Part shown: positions 32,953 through 41,020 of the stretch, in pieces
How positions within the stretch are numbered: position 1 is the first letter of the stretch
Layout: the number at the start of each line of letters is the position of its first letter
NCBI GenBank assembly: GCA_965208015.1
Contig: CBDBNT010000004.1
Coordinates: 124,001-188,000 of the forward strand
Direction: 5' to 3'
Origin: Bin87 sp965208015
GTDB lineage: Bacteria; Chloroflexota; Dehalococcoidia; Lucifugimonadales; UBA3495
Length of the DNA stretch: 64,000 nt
The notes under the pieces: model-generated
The model's input: the letters and a program-made list of their open reading frames with translations, nothing else
What the model was told of the DNA's origin: nothing
Database searches by the model: none
Translations under genes and position numbers: made by a program

Positions 32953-33213
32953 TCAGAGTAAATGATTTGCCCAATGGGTTTGGGGATTTGGTGTCAGGCT
33001 CGGCGTGGCTTTTCTGTGCTGTTCTGGTCTTGACCTCCATTGCAGTCGTCCGTCGGGGTCTGCGTATGCTTCTGGGTCCGTGGTCACTTTTACTTGGTGT
33101 CCTGCTGGGTCGGTCATGTCCCAGTGCTTGCCGCCGGTCGGTTTGACTGACCATCCCACCGGTATCAGTTCAGGCTGGTGTAACGGTTTCTCCAGGTCGG
33201 CCATAGTTACCAT
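32953..33213 (-). CDS. Hypothetical protein (86 aa)
   Basis: The first half reads like a real protein (MADLEKPLHQPELIPVGWSV, then HWDMTDPAGHQVKVTTDPEAY), whereas the last 30 residues are low in complexity. A second ATG at 33204 is possible. No ribosome-binding site is obvious. Another frame overlaps its 3-prime half, so the exact limits are uncertain. Confidence 0.35.
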   Translation of the reverse strand: MVTMADLEKPLHQPELIPVGWSVKPTGGKHWDMTDPAGHQVKVTTDPEAYADPDGRLQWRSRPEQHRKATPSLTPNPQTHWANHLL

Positions 33214-33231
33214 GGGGGTGTTGTCGGTCTC

Positions 33232-33747
33232 TCATTTCGCGTTCAGCTGGTTGACGTCGAAGTCCGGACGTGCGAAGAGCCTGTCTAGTTCCTGCTCGGG
33301 GTCGGACTCGTCGCGGATGATGCGCTGGATGGCGGCGGCGATGATAGGCGGGTACTCGCCCACGTTGGCCTGGCTGCTCTCGAAGCGGCGGGCCACTGCC
33401 TGGTAGGCGTCGTGCTCCGCGGTGCCGTCGTAGAACAGGTTCGCGACATCGACGACTGGACGGTCCTGCCCGATGTGGTCGATGCGGCCGGCGCGCTGTT
33501 CGAGCGTTATGGGGCTCCGCGGGGTGTCGTAATTGACGACTGCGGAGCAGAATTGCAGGTTCAGCGATTCCGACGCCGTCTCGGTGCAGAGCAGGATGCC
33601 GGCCGGCTGTTTACGGAATTGCTCCAGACGTAGGGCGCGGTCGTAGCGGATGGCTTGTTCCACCAAAGGCTCGTAGAGTACTTTGACCAAGTCCGGGCAG
33701 TTGCTGTGGTCGTAGACTGGCTGGAGGTTGAGTTCGGTTAGGGGCAT
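33232..33747 (-). pseudogene. SNF2-type helicase fragment (C-terminal lobe only)
   Basis: The 171 residues contain helicase motifs V and VI of the SNF2/DISARM-like class: GILLCTETASESLNLQF, then LEQRAGRIDHIGQDRPVVDV. The motif I-III lobe is absent and a stop codon lies seven codons upstream of the ATG. The fragment can bind no ATP alone, so it is most likely the remnant of a larger defence helicase. It could also have been kept as a domain acting with another protein, because the frame is clean to its end. Confidence 0.7.
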
Positions 33748-33765
33748 GGGTCTCTTGGGAATTTC

Positions 33766-34203
33766 CTACGTTTGCTCGGTTTCGGACATTGGTGGAGGTT
33801 CCTCAGGGTTCTGACGAGTGAGATCTACCAGCTCGCTCCAATCGCTATCGGTAGTCGGTTCTGTGGGACCTGGAACATCCGGGTGGTCATCATCCAGCGT
33901 GCGGAATTCGGCATGTTGGGAGTCTTTGGTTTGTTCTACGGACATCCGGACTTGTTCGTGCCCCTGCGGTGGGTTGTATTGAGTCCACGCCATGTTCCAA
34001 GCCAGCATCAGTGTGGGGATCAGGCTGGCTGCACCCATCGCCAATTTTAGGCACTGTGCCATGTAGTAGAACCACCATTTCCGGTTGGACGTTGGTGCTG
34101 GGCAGTGTGGTGGATTTTTGGCGGACAATGGTCGTGTCCCGTGGATGTTTCTGCGCCGCCAACGTTCGCGGGAGTATGACCTTGAGAGGTTGAGGATGTC
34201 CAT
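33766..34203 (-). CDS. Single-pass membrane protein with acidic tail (145 aa)
   Basis: A basic N-terminus (SYSRERWRRRNIHGTRP) is followed by one membrane helix (LKLAMGAASLIPTLMLAW at about 53-70) and an acidic, proline-rich tail (DDDHPDVPGPTEPTTDSDW, PEEPPPMSETEQT). The predicted topology is N-in with an outside tail. A start at the internal MAQCLKL would give a signal-anchor protein. No family recognised. It lies in the same-strand run with the lipoprotein and nucleotidyltransferase-HEPN genes. Confidence 0.45.
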   Translation of the reverse strand: MDILNLSRSYSRERWRRRNIHGTRPLSAKNPPHCPAPTSNRKWWFYYMAQCLKLAMGAASLIPTLMLAWNMAWTQYNPPQGHEQVRMSVEQTKDSQHAEFRTLDDDHPDVPGPTEPTTDSDWSELVDLTRQNPEEPPPMSETEQT

Positions 34204-34293
34204 TGCGTTGAATTCTTCGGTCTTTCTCCAGAAGGAGAAGTTGCCCCGTGTGTCGCGTTGAGGTCTGGATTAATTTCGTTTGGCGGCGGAGCA

Positions 34294-34596
34294 TTATAGG
34301 AACGCCATTTGTACCGCTGTAACCGGCGATTCCGCGCTGTACAGTGCCTGCCAAAGGTTGCGTTGGGCCTGATGGTCGTCGTGACCGGGCTTGGTGGTTC
34401 TCACCAGTGCTTCCAGCGTAGCAAGGAACTGACTGTCCTCGGGGTTGTGCAGATGTCGCGTCAGCTAGTCCTTGGCGTCGATGGTGTTGCGGCGGTCGGC
34501 GATAGCGACGGCGGTGTGGACGGTGTCCAGCGTCGTTGACGCGGCGATGTCGTCGCGGATGCTGCGGGCGGCCATGCGGTCGTGGGCGCTGAGCAT
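34294..34596 (-). pseudogene. Small gene interrupted by TAG
   Basis: The ATG at 34596 is two bases behind the stop of the lipoprotein gene. The frame (MLSAHDRMAARSIRDDIAAS) ends at TAG 34467-34465 after 43 codons, and the same frame then continues cleanly (LTRHLHNPEDSQFLATLEAL ... SAESPVTAVQMAFL) to TAA at 34294. One nonsense change in a gene of about 100 codons explains this. Function is not recognised. If only the first part is made, it is a 43-residue peptide. Confidence 0.4.
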
Positions 34597-34598
34597 CG

Positions 34599-35138
34599 TC
34601 ACTTTGTCGGCGTTGAAGTTGAGGACGCGGCGGGAGTTTGAGTATCGGCGGTTTCGGAGGTGCTGGAATCTAGTCTAGGTAGACCTTCTTCCGTGAGGAC
34701 GCCGACCATACAGCTGTCTTCAGAGGAGGAGCCGGGTTTGCCGAGGACGACGATGTCGCCAGGACGCCCTTTGGCGTAGTAGTCAAAACTGTAGACACGC
34801 ATGGCGTCGTAATCCCCTTGGATTTTCATTGGTTCGCCGTGGCGGCCGGTGGGGTGGCCGGAGTTGGAATACTGGGCAGCGATGCCGCCTCGCCAGTCTG
34901 GGCCGGGGATGATTGAGTGTGTGTACTCAATGCGGATGACGCCAATGGCGAGGCCGGCGGGATGTTCGCAGGAACCGAACAAGTGCGGCAGTCCGGCGGC
35001 TCGGTAATAGCCGGGCGATGATGGCGGCTTTTCGGGAACATCCGCTGTCGGAACCGGCGGGTCGGCATAGCAGGCAATAGCCATGACGCCGAGAGCGGCG
35101 CTGAGCAGGATGCGCGTGAGCAGAGGTAAACTGGCCAT
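34599..35138 (-). CDS. Putative lipoprotein (179 aa)
   Basis: A hydrophobic leader (LLTRILLSAALGVMAIAC) ends in a cysteine at about position 23 with AIA before it, a weak lipobox. The start has AAGGAAAGC upstream. The mature part (YYRAAGLPHLFGSCEHPAGL, GEPMKIQGDYDAMRVYSFDY, GDIVVLGKPGSSSEDSC) is globular and ends with a Thr/Ser-rich tail. It could act as an envelope-exposed protein. No family recognised; a phage superinfection-exclusion lipoprotein is one possibility suggested only by the island context. Confidence 0.5.
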   Translation of the reverse strand: MASLPLLTRILLSAALGVMAIACYADPPVPTADVPEKPPSSPGYYRAAGLPHLFGSCEHPAGLAIGVIRIEYTHSIIPGPDWRGGIAAQYSNSGHPTGRHGEPMKIQGDYDAMRVYSFDYYAKGRPGDIVVLGKPGSSSEDSCMVGVLTEEGLPRLDSSTSETADTQTPAASSTSTPTK

Positions 35139-35228
35139 CTTGCTTTCCTTGGGTGGTGAAAATGGAAGCCCCGGCGGATTTGGCCGGGGTGGTCATGGTA
35201 GTCGATGGCGCCGTGAGGCGGTTGCCGT

Positions 35229-35447
35229 TTATGGGGCGTGGTCCGAACGGTGGCGTTTCACCCATCTGATGGTTGCCCAGGTGAGACAGCAGATGGCTGT
35301 GGCAGCTCCGCCTGTTGCGGTTATCGTCCACAGCAGGTCGGACGCGGCTTGGTGATTGCCTTGGACAATCAGCGTGACTACCGCACCAATGCCCATGTAG
35401 ACGGCGGCAGTCGCTATCGACAGCGTGGCGTGTGCAATCCGTCTCAT
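35229..35447 (-). CDS. Two-helix membrane protein (72 aa)
   Basis: It starts after AAGGAAG. Two hydrophobic helices (LSIATAAVYMGIGAVVTLIV and ATGGAATAICCLTWATI) are joined by a short loop, with a basic C-terminus (RWVKRHRSDH). Small proteins of this form include holins and toxin-type membrane peptides. No sequence family is recognised. It is flanked by the lipoprotein and a nucleotidyltransferase-HEPN gene on the same strand. Confidence 0.5.
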   Translation of the reverse strand: MRRIAHATLSIATAAVYMGIGAVVTLIVQGNHQAASDLLWTITATGGAATAICCLTWATIRWVKRHRSDHAP

Positions 35448-35556
35448 GTCGACTTCTTCCTTGCTGGGCGGGTTTCTTGGCGTGCCGTTGCGGATGCCAC
35501 GTTCTGCTGTCGGGTATGGACCCTACCTCGGTGGGGACTGGTTGCCCTGCTTTTAT

Positions 35557-36408
35557 CTATGTTTGTGCTCTCCAACGCGGTTGGACATGGTCTGATGTAC
35601 CTTCCGGTGGGATGTCCCATGGGTCTGTTCCTGTGAGTTCGCTGATGCGCTCGTAGATGCGATCTAGGTTCTCGGTAACATTGTTCGCCATTTCGCGGTA
35701 GTCCGTTATCGGGGTTATCGTCGGTCCGTATCGTGTTCCGCCTGCAAAGTTGTCGAGCTGCCCGAGGTTGCTGGCGAAATGCCATTCCTCTCCTCTTGGG
35801 TCCAATCGCCTGATGTCCCGAGCGAACGCTCTGGTCGAGTGGTGGGTGTTGTACTCCTCTCCGAATGCCGAGATCAGCGCCTTCATTGCATTTTCGATTG
35901 CCTGCTGGGCCAAGAATGCGGTGTCCTTGTCTTCGAAGCCAAGGTCCAGCAGCCCGTGCATATTTCGGTAATGTACGTTGGCGTCGGCGATGCGTCTTTC
36001 TCGCTCTAGGTACTCCAGTTGTTCATTGTCTTGGTAGTCATCGTACGTCGAGCCGTAATCTTCGGTGTTACGCGGCATGAGTATTCCCTGCCTTCGTGCG
36101 CGTGCCGCCACGTGGTTGATCGTCTGCTTGCTTAGGAGTCTAAAATCCTGGTGTGTCATGAACAGGACATCTACCGTCATGTGCTGGCCAAACGTATCGG
36201 TTGCAATGCGGGCCGCTTGGTCTTGGGTGTCTAAAATTGTCTCCTGGTCTGGCATTGCATCACTGAGCACGACCAGGTCGAGATCAGATTTATCGGTCCA
36301 GTCGGCTCTTGCCCGGGACCCGAAAAGTAGTACACAGTCTGCATCAATTGCTTGCCGCAGGCGCTCCGCGGCTTCTATCGCTTTGTGGTCCGGTGTCGGG
36401 TTCGACAT
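35557..36408 (-). CDS. Nucleotidyltransferase-HEPN fusion protein (283 aa)
   Basis: The N-terminal domain has the minimal nucleotidyltransferase signature, GSRARADWTDKSDLDLVV (about residues 30-47), with the G-S and D-x-D active-site residues kept. The C-terminal domain has the HEPN helix pattern (FLAQQAIENAMKALISAFGE, then NTHHSTRAFARDI). In many islands these two functions are separate genes of an MNT-HEPN toxin-antitoxin pair, in which the transferase AMPylates the HEPN RNase. Here they form one chain, and a related fusion is encoded at 36845-37708. A GAGGG site precedes the start. The role is probably stress or phage response. Confidence 0.8.
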   Translation of the reverse strand: MSNPTPDHKAIEAAERLRQAIDADCVLLFGSRARADWTDKSDLDLVVLSDAMPDQETILDTQDQAARIATDTFGQHMTVDVLFMTHQDFRLLSKQTINHVAARARRQGILMPRNTEDYGSTYDDYQDNEQLEYLERERRIADANVHYRNMHGLLDLGFEDKDTAFLAQQAIENAMKALISAFGEEYNTHHSTRAFARDIRRLDPRGEEWHFASNLGQLDNFAGGTRYGPTITPITDYREMANNVTENLDRIYERISELTGTDPWDIPPEGTSDHVQPRWRAQT

Positions 36409-36559
36409 GGGAGATGCCCTCGTTTGGTAGTATTTGCGTGTTCTGTGGTGGCTTTCTTGAGCGGGTGCTCATGTTCTGTTGGGAGGTGCGGCGCCTTGTG
36501 CGTCATCGCCCTTAGGTCAACTCAAACTGTGTGCCGTGACGCTGGCCTCTGTCACTGTT

Positions 36560-36784
36560 TCAGTGGTCAGCCGCGCCGGGCATATTTTCCGCTCCGGCTG
36601 GGTCCATCTGACGGTGCAGCAGTTCGCAGATGCGCTTGATGTCGGCTTTGATTTCCTTCACGTCCTGTTCCAAGCGATCCACTCGGCTGCTGAGTTTGCT
36701 GGCCCAGAATACTCCGGCCACTATGGCGAGTACCAAGGTGCCGAGGGTTGCCAGCGTGCCCCAATCTACGTTTACCGTGGCCAC
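36560..36784 (-). CDS. Membrane-anchored coiled-coil protein (74 aa)
   Basis: It starts at GTG with AGGAGG seven bases upstream. One membrane helix (LATLGTLVLAIVAGVFWAS) is followed by a coiled coil (LSSRVDRLEQDVKEIKADI). The layout matches small phage XhlA-like or hemolysin-enhancing proteins, but similarity is by form only. It lies between the two nucleotidyltransferase-HEPN genes. Confidence 0.55.
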   Translation of the reverse strand: MATVNVDWGTLATLGTLVLAIVAGVFWASKLSSRVDRLEQDVKEIKADIKRICELLHRQMDPAGAENMPGAADH

Positions 36785-36844
36785 GGTAATCCTCCTGACT
36801 TGGTCAGCGTGATGCTGACCACTGCCGTGATTGGTTGTTGCAGG

Positions 36845-37708
36845 TTACCGTAGGTCGGAGTCATCCGTTCCGCAGAGCTCATGGGCTCGGTTCGCGAATG
36901 TGAGTGCGGCAGCCATGATTTCCTGCCTGAACTTGGTCGTTTCAAGGTCGTCCATGTGGAAACCGGTCCCTTCGTAGCGGTAGGTTACCGCGTATTTGGT
37001 GAGCCAGTTTTCGTACTCGCCGGGATGGTTCGGAACCTCAAACGTGGTGTAGTCCATCAAGAGGCGCAGTTGTTCGGCGGCAAGTGTGTTAGTTTCTCCA
37101 GGATCGTTGAGGGTGCTTTCAGCGGCGTCCTCGAGATCATGAATGCGGCGGTAGTTGATGCCAGCGGCTGACATCCAGGCTTTCAATGCGTTTTCCACGG
37201 CCTGCTGCGCGTGAAACCCGTAGTCTTCTTGTGGAAAGTCGCCTGTTTCCATCATCCGGTCGAAGGTGTTGAGCTGTCGGTGCGCGGCTTGCAATTTCTC
37301 TTTTACGTCAGGCCAGCTTTCTGGATAATCGTCTTGGAAGTTGTTTGCGAAATTGAGCCTTTCGCCGCTCATAATGATGCCGTCCCGCAGTGCCTGCGCT
37401 GCAACGTGGTTTTTGGCCCGTCTTGCGTAATTGAACCTTTCCTCGTCCATAGGAATGATGTCGACGCCGAGTTCGGGCGGGTGTTCGGCGAAGTATTCCC
37501 TGATTGCCCGCTTGATGCGCGAGGTGGGAGTGGAGTATCCCTTCTGATAGATCACGAGCAGGTCCACGTCTGAAGATGGTCGGTGGTCGCCTCTGGCGCG
37601 GGAGCCGAATAGTATGACGGTGTTGGGTTCGGCTGCTTGCTGAGCAACGCGAGCTACGGCAAGGCCGGTTGGGTCAGGCGCCTGTTTGCGGTGGGGTTGC
37701 GGGTTCAT
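36845..37708 (-). CDS. Nucleotidyltransferase-HEPN fusion protein (287 aa), first cargo gene of cassette B
   Basis: The start at 37708 has AGAGG seven bases before it; a longer frame begins at 37723. The nucleotidyltransferase motif is ILFGSRARGDHRPSSDVDLL with both D-x-D aspartates, and a PPELGVDIIPM segment provides the third acidic position. The HEPN part has GFHAQQAVENALKAWMSAAG, then RRIHDLEDAAE with the R-x-x-H arrangement typical of HEPN RNases. It is 52-67 bases downstream of the zinc-ribbon gene, in the same position that the ISP-like restriction gene occupies in cassette A. The paralogue at 35557 is only distantly similar, so they are not a recent duplication. Confidence 0.8.
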   Translation of the reverse strand: MNPQPHRKQAPDPTGLAVARVAQQAAEPNTVILFGSRARGDHRPSSDVDLLVIYQKGYSTPTSRIKRAIREYFAEHPPELGVDIIPMDEERFNYARRAKNHVAAQALRDGIIMSGERLNFANNFQDDYPESWPDVKEKLQAAHRQLNTFDRMMETGDFPQEDYGFHAQQAVENALKAWMSAAGINYRRIHDLEDAAESTLNDPGETNTLAAEQLRLLMDYTTFEVPNHPGEYENWLTKYAVTYRYEGTGFHMDDLETTKFRQEIMAAALTFANRAHELCGTDDSDLR

Positions 37709-37775
37709 TTGGTGCCTCTGCATGGCTTTGGCATGGTTGGGTTGGTCAGGTCGCAGCGGGCATTGCTACGAGGCG

Positions 37776-37973
37776 CTACACCGCCTCCCGGCTCGTGGTC
37801 CAGTTGTTGCGCAATGGGTCCACGTCGGGGCGGAGCGGACGCTGGCGCTGGGTATTCCAGTAAGGTGACTTGCACTTGGGGCAGACCTTGGGTTCGGGAA
37901 GTTGCGGCTGCTTGCGAATCCAACGGTGCGCGCACCGCTCGCACAGGAATCCCGGAATCATCACGTAGGCCAT
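37776..37973 (-). CDS. Small zinc-ribbon protein, cassette copy B
   Basis: This is the 65-residue counterpart of 2625-2822; only four positions differ, all in the last nine residues. Both CxxC knuckles and SPYWNTQRQRPLRPD are identical. It starts at ATG 37973 after AGGAA. The upstream transposase of this cassette carries a nonsense codon, yet the zinc ribbon is intact, so its role probably does not depend on an active transposase. The next gene in the same direction is the nucleotidyltransferase-HEPN fusion. Regulation of cargo is inferred. Confidence 0.75.
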   Translation of the reverse strand: MAYVMIPGFLCERCAHRWIRKQPQLPEPKVCPKCKSPYWNTQRQRPLRPDVDPLRNNWTTSREAV

Positions 37974-38026
37974 GCTGATGTTCCTACTTGGGTTGAGCTC
38001 TGCTCTGTCAACGCGCTCCGGATATT

Positions 38027-38073
38027 TACCAATTTGGTAGGTGAAAATTATCACAGTGAACTTGACGTGTCAA
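38027..38073 (-). promoter_or_regulatory. Promoter and palindromic operator of zinc-ribbon gene, copy B
   Basis: Minus-strand -35 TTGACA (38073-38068), 15-base spacer, -10 GATAAT (38052-38047), then the palindrome TACCAAATTGGTA (38039-38027) at the expected transcription start. The boxes are identical to copy A while the palindrome differs but stays symmetrical. Confidence 0.6.
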
Positions 38074-38095
38074 CGAAAACATGACGGCCGTGCGG

Positions 38096-38124
38096 TTGCC
38101 CATGCGCTACCGTTTTAGTATAGT
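38096..38124 (+). promoter_or_regulatory. Transposase promoter, copy B
   Basis: TTGCCC (38096-38101), 17 bases, TATAGT (38119-38124), as in copy A. The spacer palindrome is degenerate here (TACCGTTTTAGTA), in line with loss of the transposase downstream. Confidence 0.55.
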
Positions 38125-38370
38125 TTCAGCAGCCGTCTGGTGCCTTGCGTCAGGCGCAAAACATACGAGGCCGGAGGAGGGACCAAGCTCCAACGACCTC
38201 AAACGACGCACCCCGGACCAGACCCGAAGATGCTCGTTACCGATATTAGACCCTTGGTGGGTCATTTGCAACCGTCGCAGGCTTCCGCGCTCACGTGCGG
38301 GGGGCCGGTGGCGGTGCATTGCTTCGGTTTTCAGTTGTCCGGTGGTGGCGTCGACTCTTGAGGGGCGGCG

Positions 38371-39414
38371 TTGGTCAACCGGCTGGACGCCGAACGCCTG
38401 GGGCTGCTGTTGCACTGCCTGGTGGAGGGTAACTCGTGCCGAGGAGCGGCCCGGCTCTCCGAGGTCTCGGTGAACACGGTGTACGATTGGTTGGACCGAG
38501 CCGCTGCGGCCTGCGCCGATTTCCACGACCGGTGCGTTCGGAATTTGAGCCCGGTGTCTCTACAGGCTGACGAACTGTGGGGATTCGTGTACGTCAAGGC
38601 CAAGCGGGCTGATGCCGCCAAGTCGCCGCCGTCGTTTGCCGGAGACGTTTGGACCTGGCTGGCTCTGGACCCGGCGACGAAGTTGATCGTCGCTTGCCAT
38701 GTCGGGTCTCGCGGTGCGGAGGACGCGGCGTGTTTCGTTGCAGACATCGCCTGGCGTCTGGATGCTCGGGTCCAGTTGAGCACCGACGGGCACGCCCCGT
38801 ACGTGGAGGCAGTGGAGGCGGCTTTCGGAGCCGAGATTGATTTCGTCCAGCTGGTCAAGTCGCACCGGACTGACGACGATGGCACAGAGCTGGTCGAGGT
38901 GTTCAAGAACGTGGTCAGCGGCTCACCGCGGGAACTATTGATTTCGACGAGTCTGGTTGAGCGTCTGAACCTCACGATGCGGATGAGCAACTGACGACTG
39001 ATCAGACGAACCAACGGTTTTTCCAAACGGGTCAGGCGACACGACGCGATGATGCGGGTGTTGGTGACCTACTACAACTTCTGCAGGGTGCACGGCGCTT
39101 TGAAAACGACGCCCGCGGTGGCTGCCGGCTTGGCGGATCACGTCTGGGACCGACGTGAGTTGGCTCGGATGATTATCGAGAACAGTTGCCCTGGCAGTAC
39201 GAGAGGGCCGTACCAGTGTGATAATTCGTCGGGCGGTTTGGAATTTTCGCTGGTCCGGCATTGGGGGCGTAGCCGTGCGGTGCGCGAGGACGTAGTGTGT
39301 GCGAATTGCGGTTCCCACTGGATGCCCAAGGATGGCAGGGACACTTCGGGACGACAGCGTTACCGTTGTCAGGACTGCGGTTATCGTTCGGTGGGTAAGC
39401 TGGCTGAGACGTGA
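38371..39414 (+). pseudogene. IS1-like transposase, copy B, interrupted by TGA
   Basis: The coding sequence is parallel to copy A from the TTG start (GAGGGG seven bases upstream) to the C-terminal zinc ribbon (CANC ... CQDC). An in-frame TGA at 38992-38994 replaces the CGA of copy A inside the RMSDRRLIRR block, in the catalytic domain. The frame then continues without further stops to 39414. A single C-to-T change explains it. The stop has no SECIS-like hairpin at the spacing seen in selD, so selenocysteine is unlikely. Confidence 0.8.
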
Positions 39415-39443
39415 CTTGGCTGGGCTGGGCCGCTGGACTGGGC

Positions 39444-39488
39444 TACTATTCGATTCTCTGATACCCCATTTCAAAATGAGTCACTACC
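39444..39488. repeat. 45-bp terminal repeat of IS1-like element, copy B
   Basis: It ends TGAGTCACTACC 74 bases behind the transposase pseudogene and matches 6144-6188 at 42 of 45 positions. Backbone genes (rplS) begin 43 bases later, so it marks the right boundary of the accessory island. Confidence 0.6.
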
Positions 39489-39530
39489 GTAAGAGGCAGC
39501 GGGCGGCGGTCGACGTTTCGGGTATGTCGC

Positions 39531-39890
39531 CTACCGATTGGTGCGGTAGTTCGTCCGTTCCTTGATGCGCGCGGCGCGTCCCTGGCGTCCCCGCAGGTAG
39601 TACAGCTTGGCGCGACGCACCTTGCCCCGCCGCGTGACTTCCAGCGACTCGATCAGCGGGGAGTGCAGAGGGAAGACGCGCTCGATGCCTATGCCCGCGG
39701 TGATGCGGCGGACGGTGAAATTGGCGGCCGGCCCGGTGCCGTGGGTGCGCCGGATGCACACCCCCTGGAACGCCTGCACGCGCTCACGGGCCCCCTCCCG
39801 AATGCGGAAGTTGACGCGCACCGTGTCGCCCGGCTGGAATTCGGGGATATTTTCGTTGACTTCAACTGGAACAAGTTCAGATGCTTTCAT
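39531..39890 (-). CDS. rplS: Ribosomal protein bL19
   Basis: This 119-residue protein has the bL19 pattern: PEFQPGDTVRVNFRIREGAR, VQAFQGVCIRRTHGTG, NFTVRRITAGIGIERVFPLH, SPLIESLEVTRRGKVRRAKL and YYLRG. It binds 23S rRNA at the 30S-50S interface. The start at MKASELVPVEV is the usual one for the family, with an upstream in-frame extension that looks untranslated. Its usual neighbours (trmD, rpsP, rimM) are absent in the visible part, because the upstream region holds a toxin-antitoxin pair and the downstream side an IS end. Confidence 0.95.
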   Translation of the reverse strand: MKASELVPVEVNENIPEFQPGDTVRVNFRIREGARERVQAFQGVCIRRTHGTGPAANFTVRRITAGIGIERVFPLHSPLIESLEVTRRGKVRRAKLYYLRGRQGRAARIKERTNYRTNR

Positions 39891-39991
39891 ATCATTGCCG
39901 TACGGTCGGTGAATTGAATCAAATTCATTGCAGCCGTCAGGCGTCAATGAACAGTGAGAAATTGTAGCACACCCGGCCGGCGCGGGCGAGA

Positions 39992-40312
39992 TCAAATATC
40001 GAATCCGGGAAAGGACTGCTGGGGGCGATGGATGACTTCCACGGATTCCAAGTACACGCACAGGTCGTCTTCTACGACGGAATACCAGATCTCTACGCGC
40101 AGGGTCTCGGTTGTGATGAAACGCGCCCACCTGAGATCCACGCGCTCGCCAGGGGCATCGAACATGGGGTAATACCGCGGATCTATCGCAAGGAACCTCA
40201 CTAACGACCACAGCAAAGCCTCGCCAGCCTCTGCATCAATCACGCCTTGGCAAACGGCTTGTCTCCACGTTTCGTCGAATTGTTCTGTTCGGAAGACGCT
40301 ATATCGTCTCAT
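39992..40312 (-). CDS. Putative toxin partner of the Panacea antitoxin (106 aa)
   Basis: It overlaps the 3-prime end of the Panacea-domain gene by 14 bases, the usual order antitoxin-then-toxin for this class. The sequence (RRYSVFRTEQFDETWRQAV, ETLRVEIWYSVVEDDLCVYL) has the strand-rich C-terminal half expected of RelE/ParE-like small toxins, although I see no catalytic signature. Panacea antitoxins pair with many unrelated toxins, so the fold remains open. Confidence in function comes mostly from the neighbour. Confidence 0.55.
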   Translation of the reverse strand: MRRYSVFRTEQFDETWRQAVCQGVIDAEAGEALLWSLVRFLAIDPRYYPMFDAPGERVDLRWARFITTETLRVEIWYSVVEDDLCVYLESVEVIHRPQQSFPGFDI

Positions 40313-40901
40313 CTCTAGTTACCAGGACGCGCGATACGCGTCGCCCCTCTTCTCTTATTCTTTTCGCTATCCGGTTGCCCCGGGCTCTCGTTTCATCATC
40401 TGGTGGACCGGGCCGTCTGATCCCGGACAACTCGTAAGGCATTGGCGCTCCTTGATCGGTAGCGTGCCAAGCCAAATCTTCGTGAGAATATTCCTCAATG
40501 GCCGCAGCAGTGAACTCCCGAAATCGTCGCAATTGTTCGTCCAGGAATGTCTTGTCTTCTTCGGTGAGTGCATCAATTGACGCGTTTTCGCCAGGCAACG
40601 CCCGTTGGCGCGTGTGGGTAGTTGAAACATTTTCGCCAACCACACGTATGATGCCCAAATCCTCCAATCTGCGTTTGGTCACTTGCCACTGGCCAGGATA
40701 TGGGCCGTGGGGCATACGAATGTAGGTGGTTCCAGTGATGGGCTCTCCGATGCGTTGGTACGCGGCGCAGTCTGCGTAGTAGAGCAACTTGACCAGCTTG
40801 GTTTCCCCAAAGCGGTCGTCGCGTAACGACTGCTGGGCCAGATACGCAACTGCGGCCGCGAGTTTCTCCCACCGCAACGGAAAACGAATCTGATTTTCCA
40901 T
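40299..40901 (-). CDS. Panacea-domain antitoxin (SocA-like, about 200 aa)
   Basis: The domain runs from ETKLVKLLYYADCAAYQRIG through GTTYIRMPHGPYPGQW, the diagnostic core of the Panacea/SocA family (formerly DUF4065). The C-terminal half is helical and charged (LTEEDKTFLDEQLRRFREFT, YSHEDLAWHATDQGAP). I place the start at 40901, eight bases behind GAGGAG; a longer open frame reaches 40985. Panacea domains neutralise diverse toxins in pairs and often function in phage defence. The downstream overlapping gene is the presumed toxin. Confidence 0.8.
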   Translation of the reverse strand: MENQIRFPLRWEKLAAAVAYLAQQSLRDDRFGETKLVKLLYYADCAAYQRIGEPITGTTYIRMPHGPYPGQWQVTKRRLEDLGIIRVVGENVSTTHTRQRALPGENASIDALTEEDKTFLDEQLRRFREFTAAAIEEYSHEDLAWHATDQGAPMPYELSGIRRPGPPDDETRARGNRIAKRIREEGRRVSRVLVTRDETI

Positions 40902-41020
40902 CGGCGGTCTCCTCATTGGCACGTTGATGTTAGAACAAGTGTACTCTATTCGAGGGAGATGTGCCAACTGGCGGGTCGCCATCACGATGGCAGCCCGCCG
41001 AACTCGGACCTATCCGACCC

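Noticed and set aside
38359..38994. The two in-frame TGAs in transposase copy B as selenocysteine codons or stop reassignment.
   Set aside because: There is no hairpin like the selD SECIS at proper spacing, the intact copy A has an ordinary codon (CGA) at the second site, and TGA ends many genes here.
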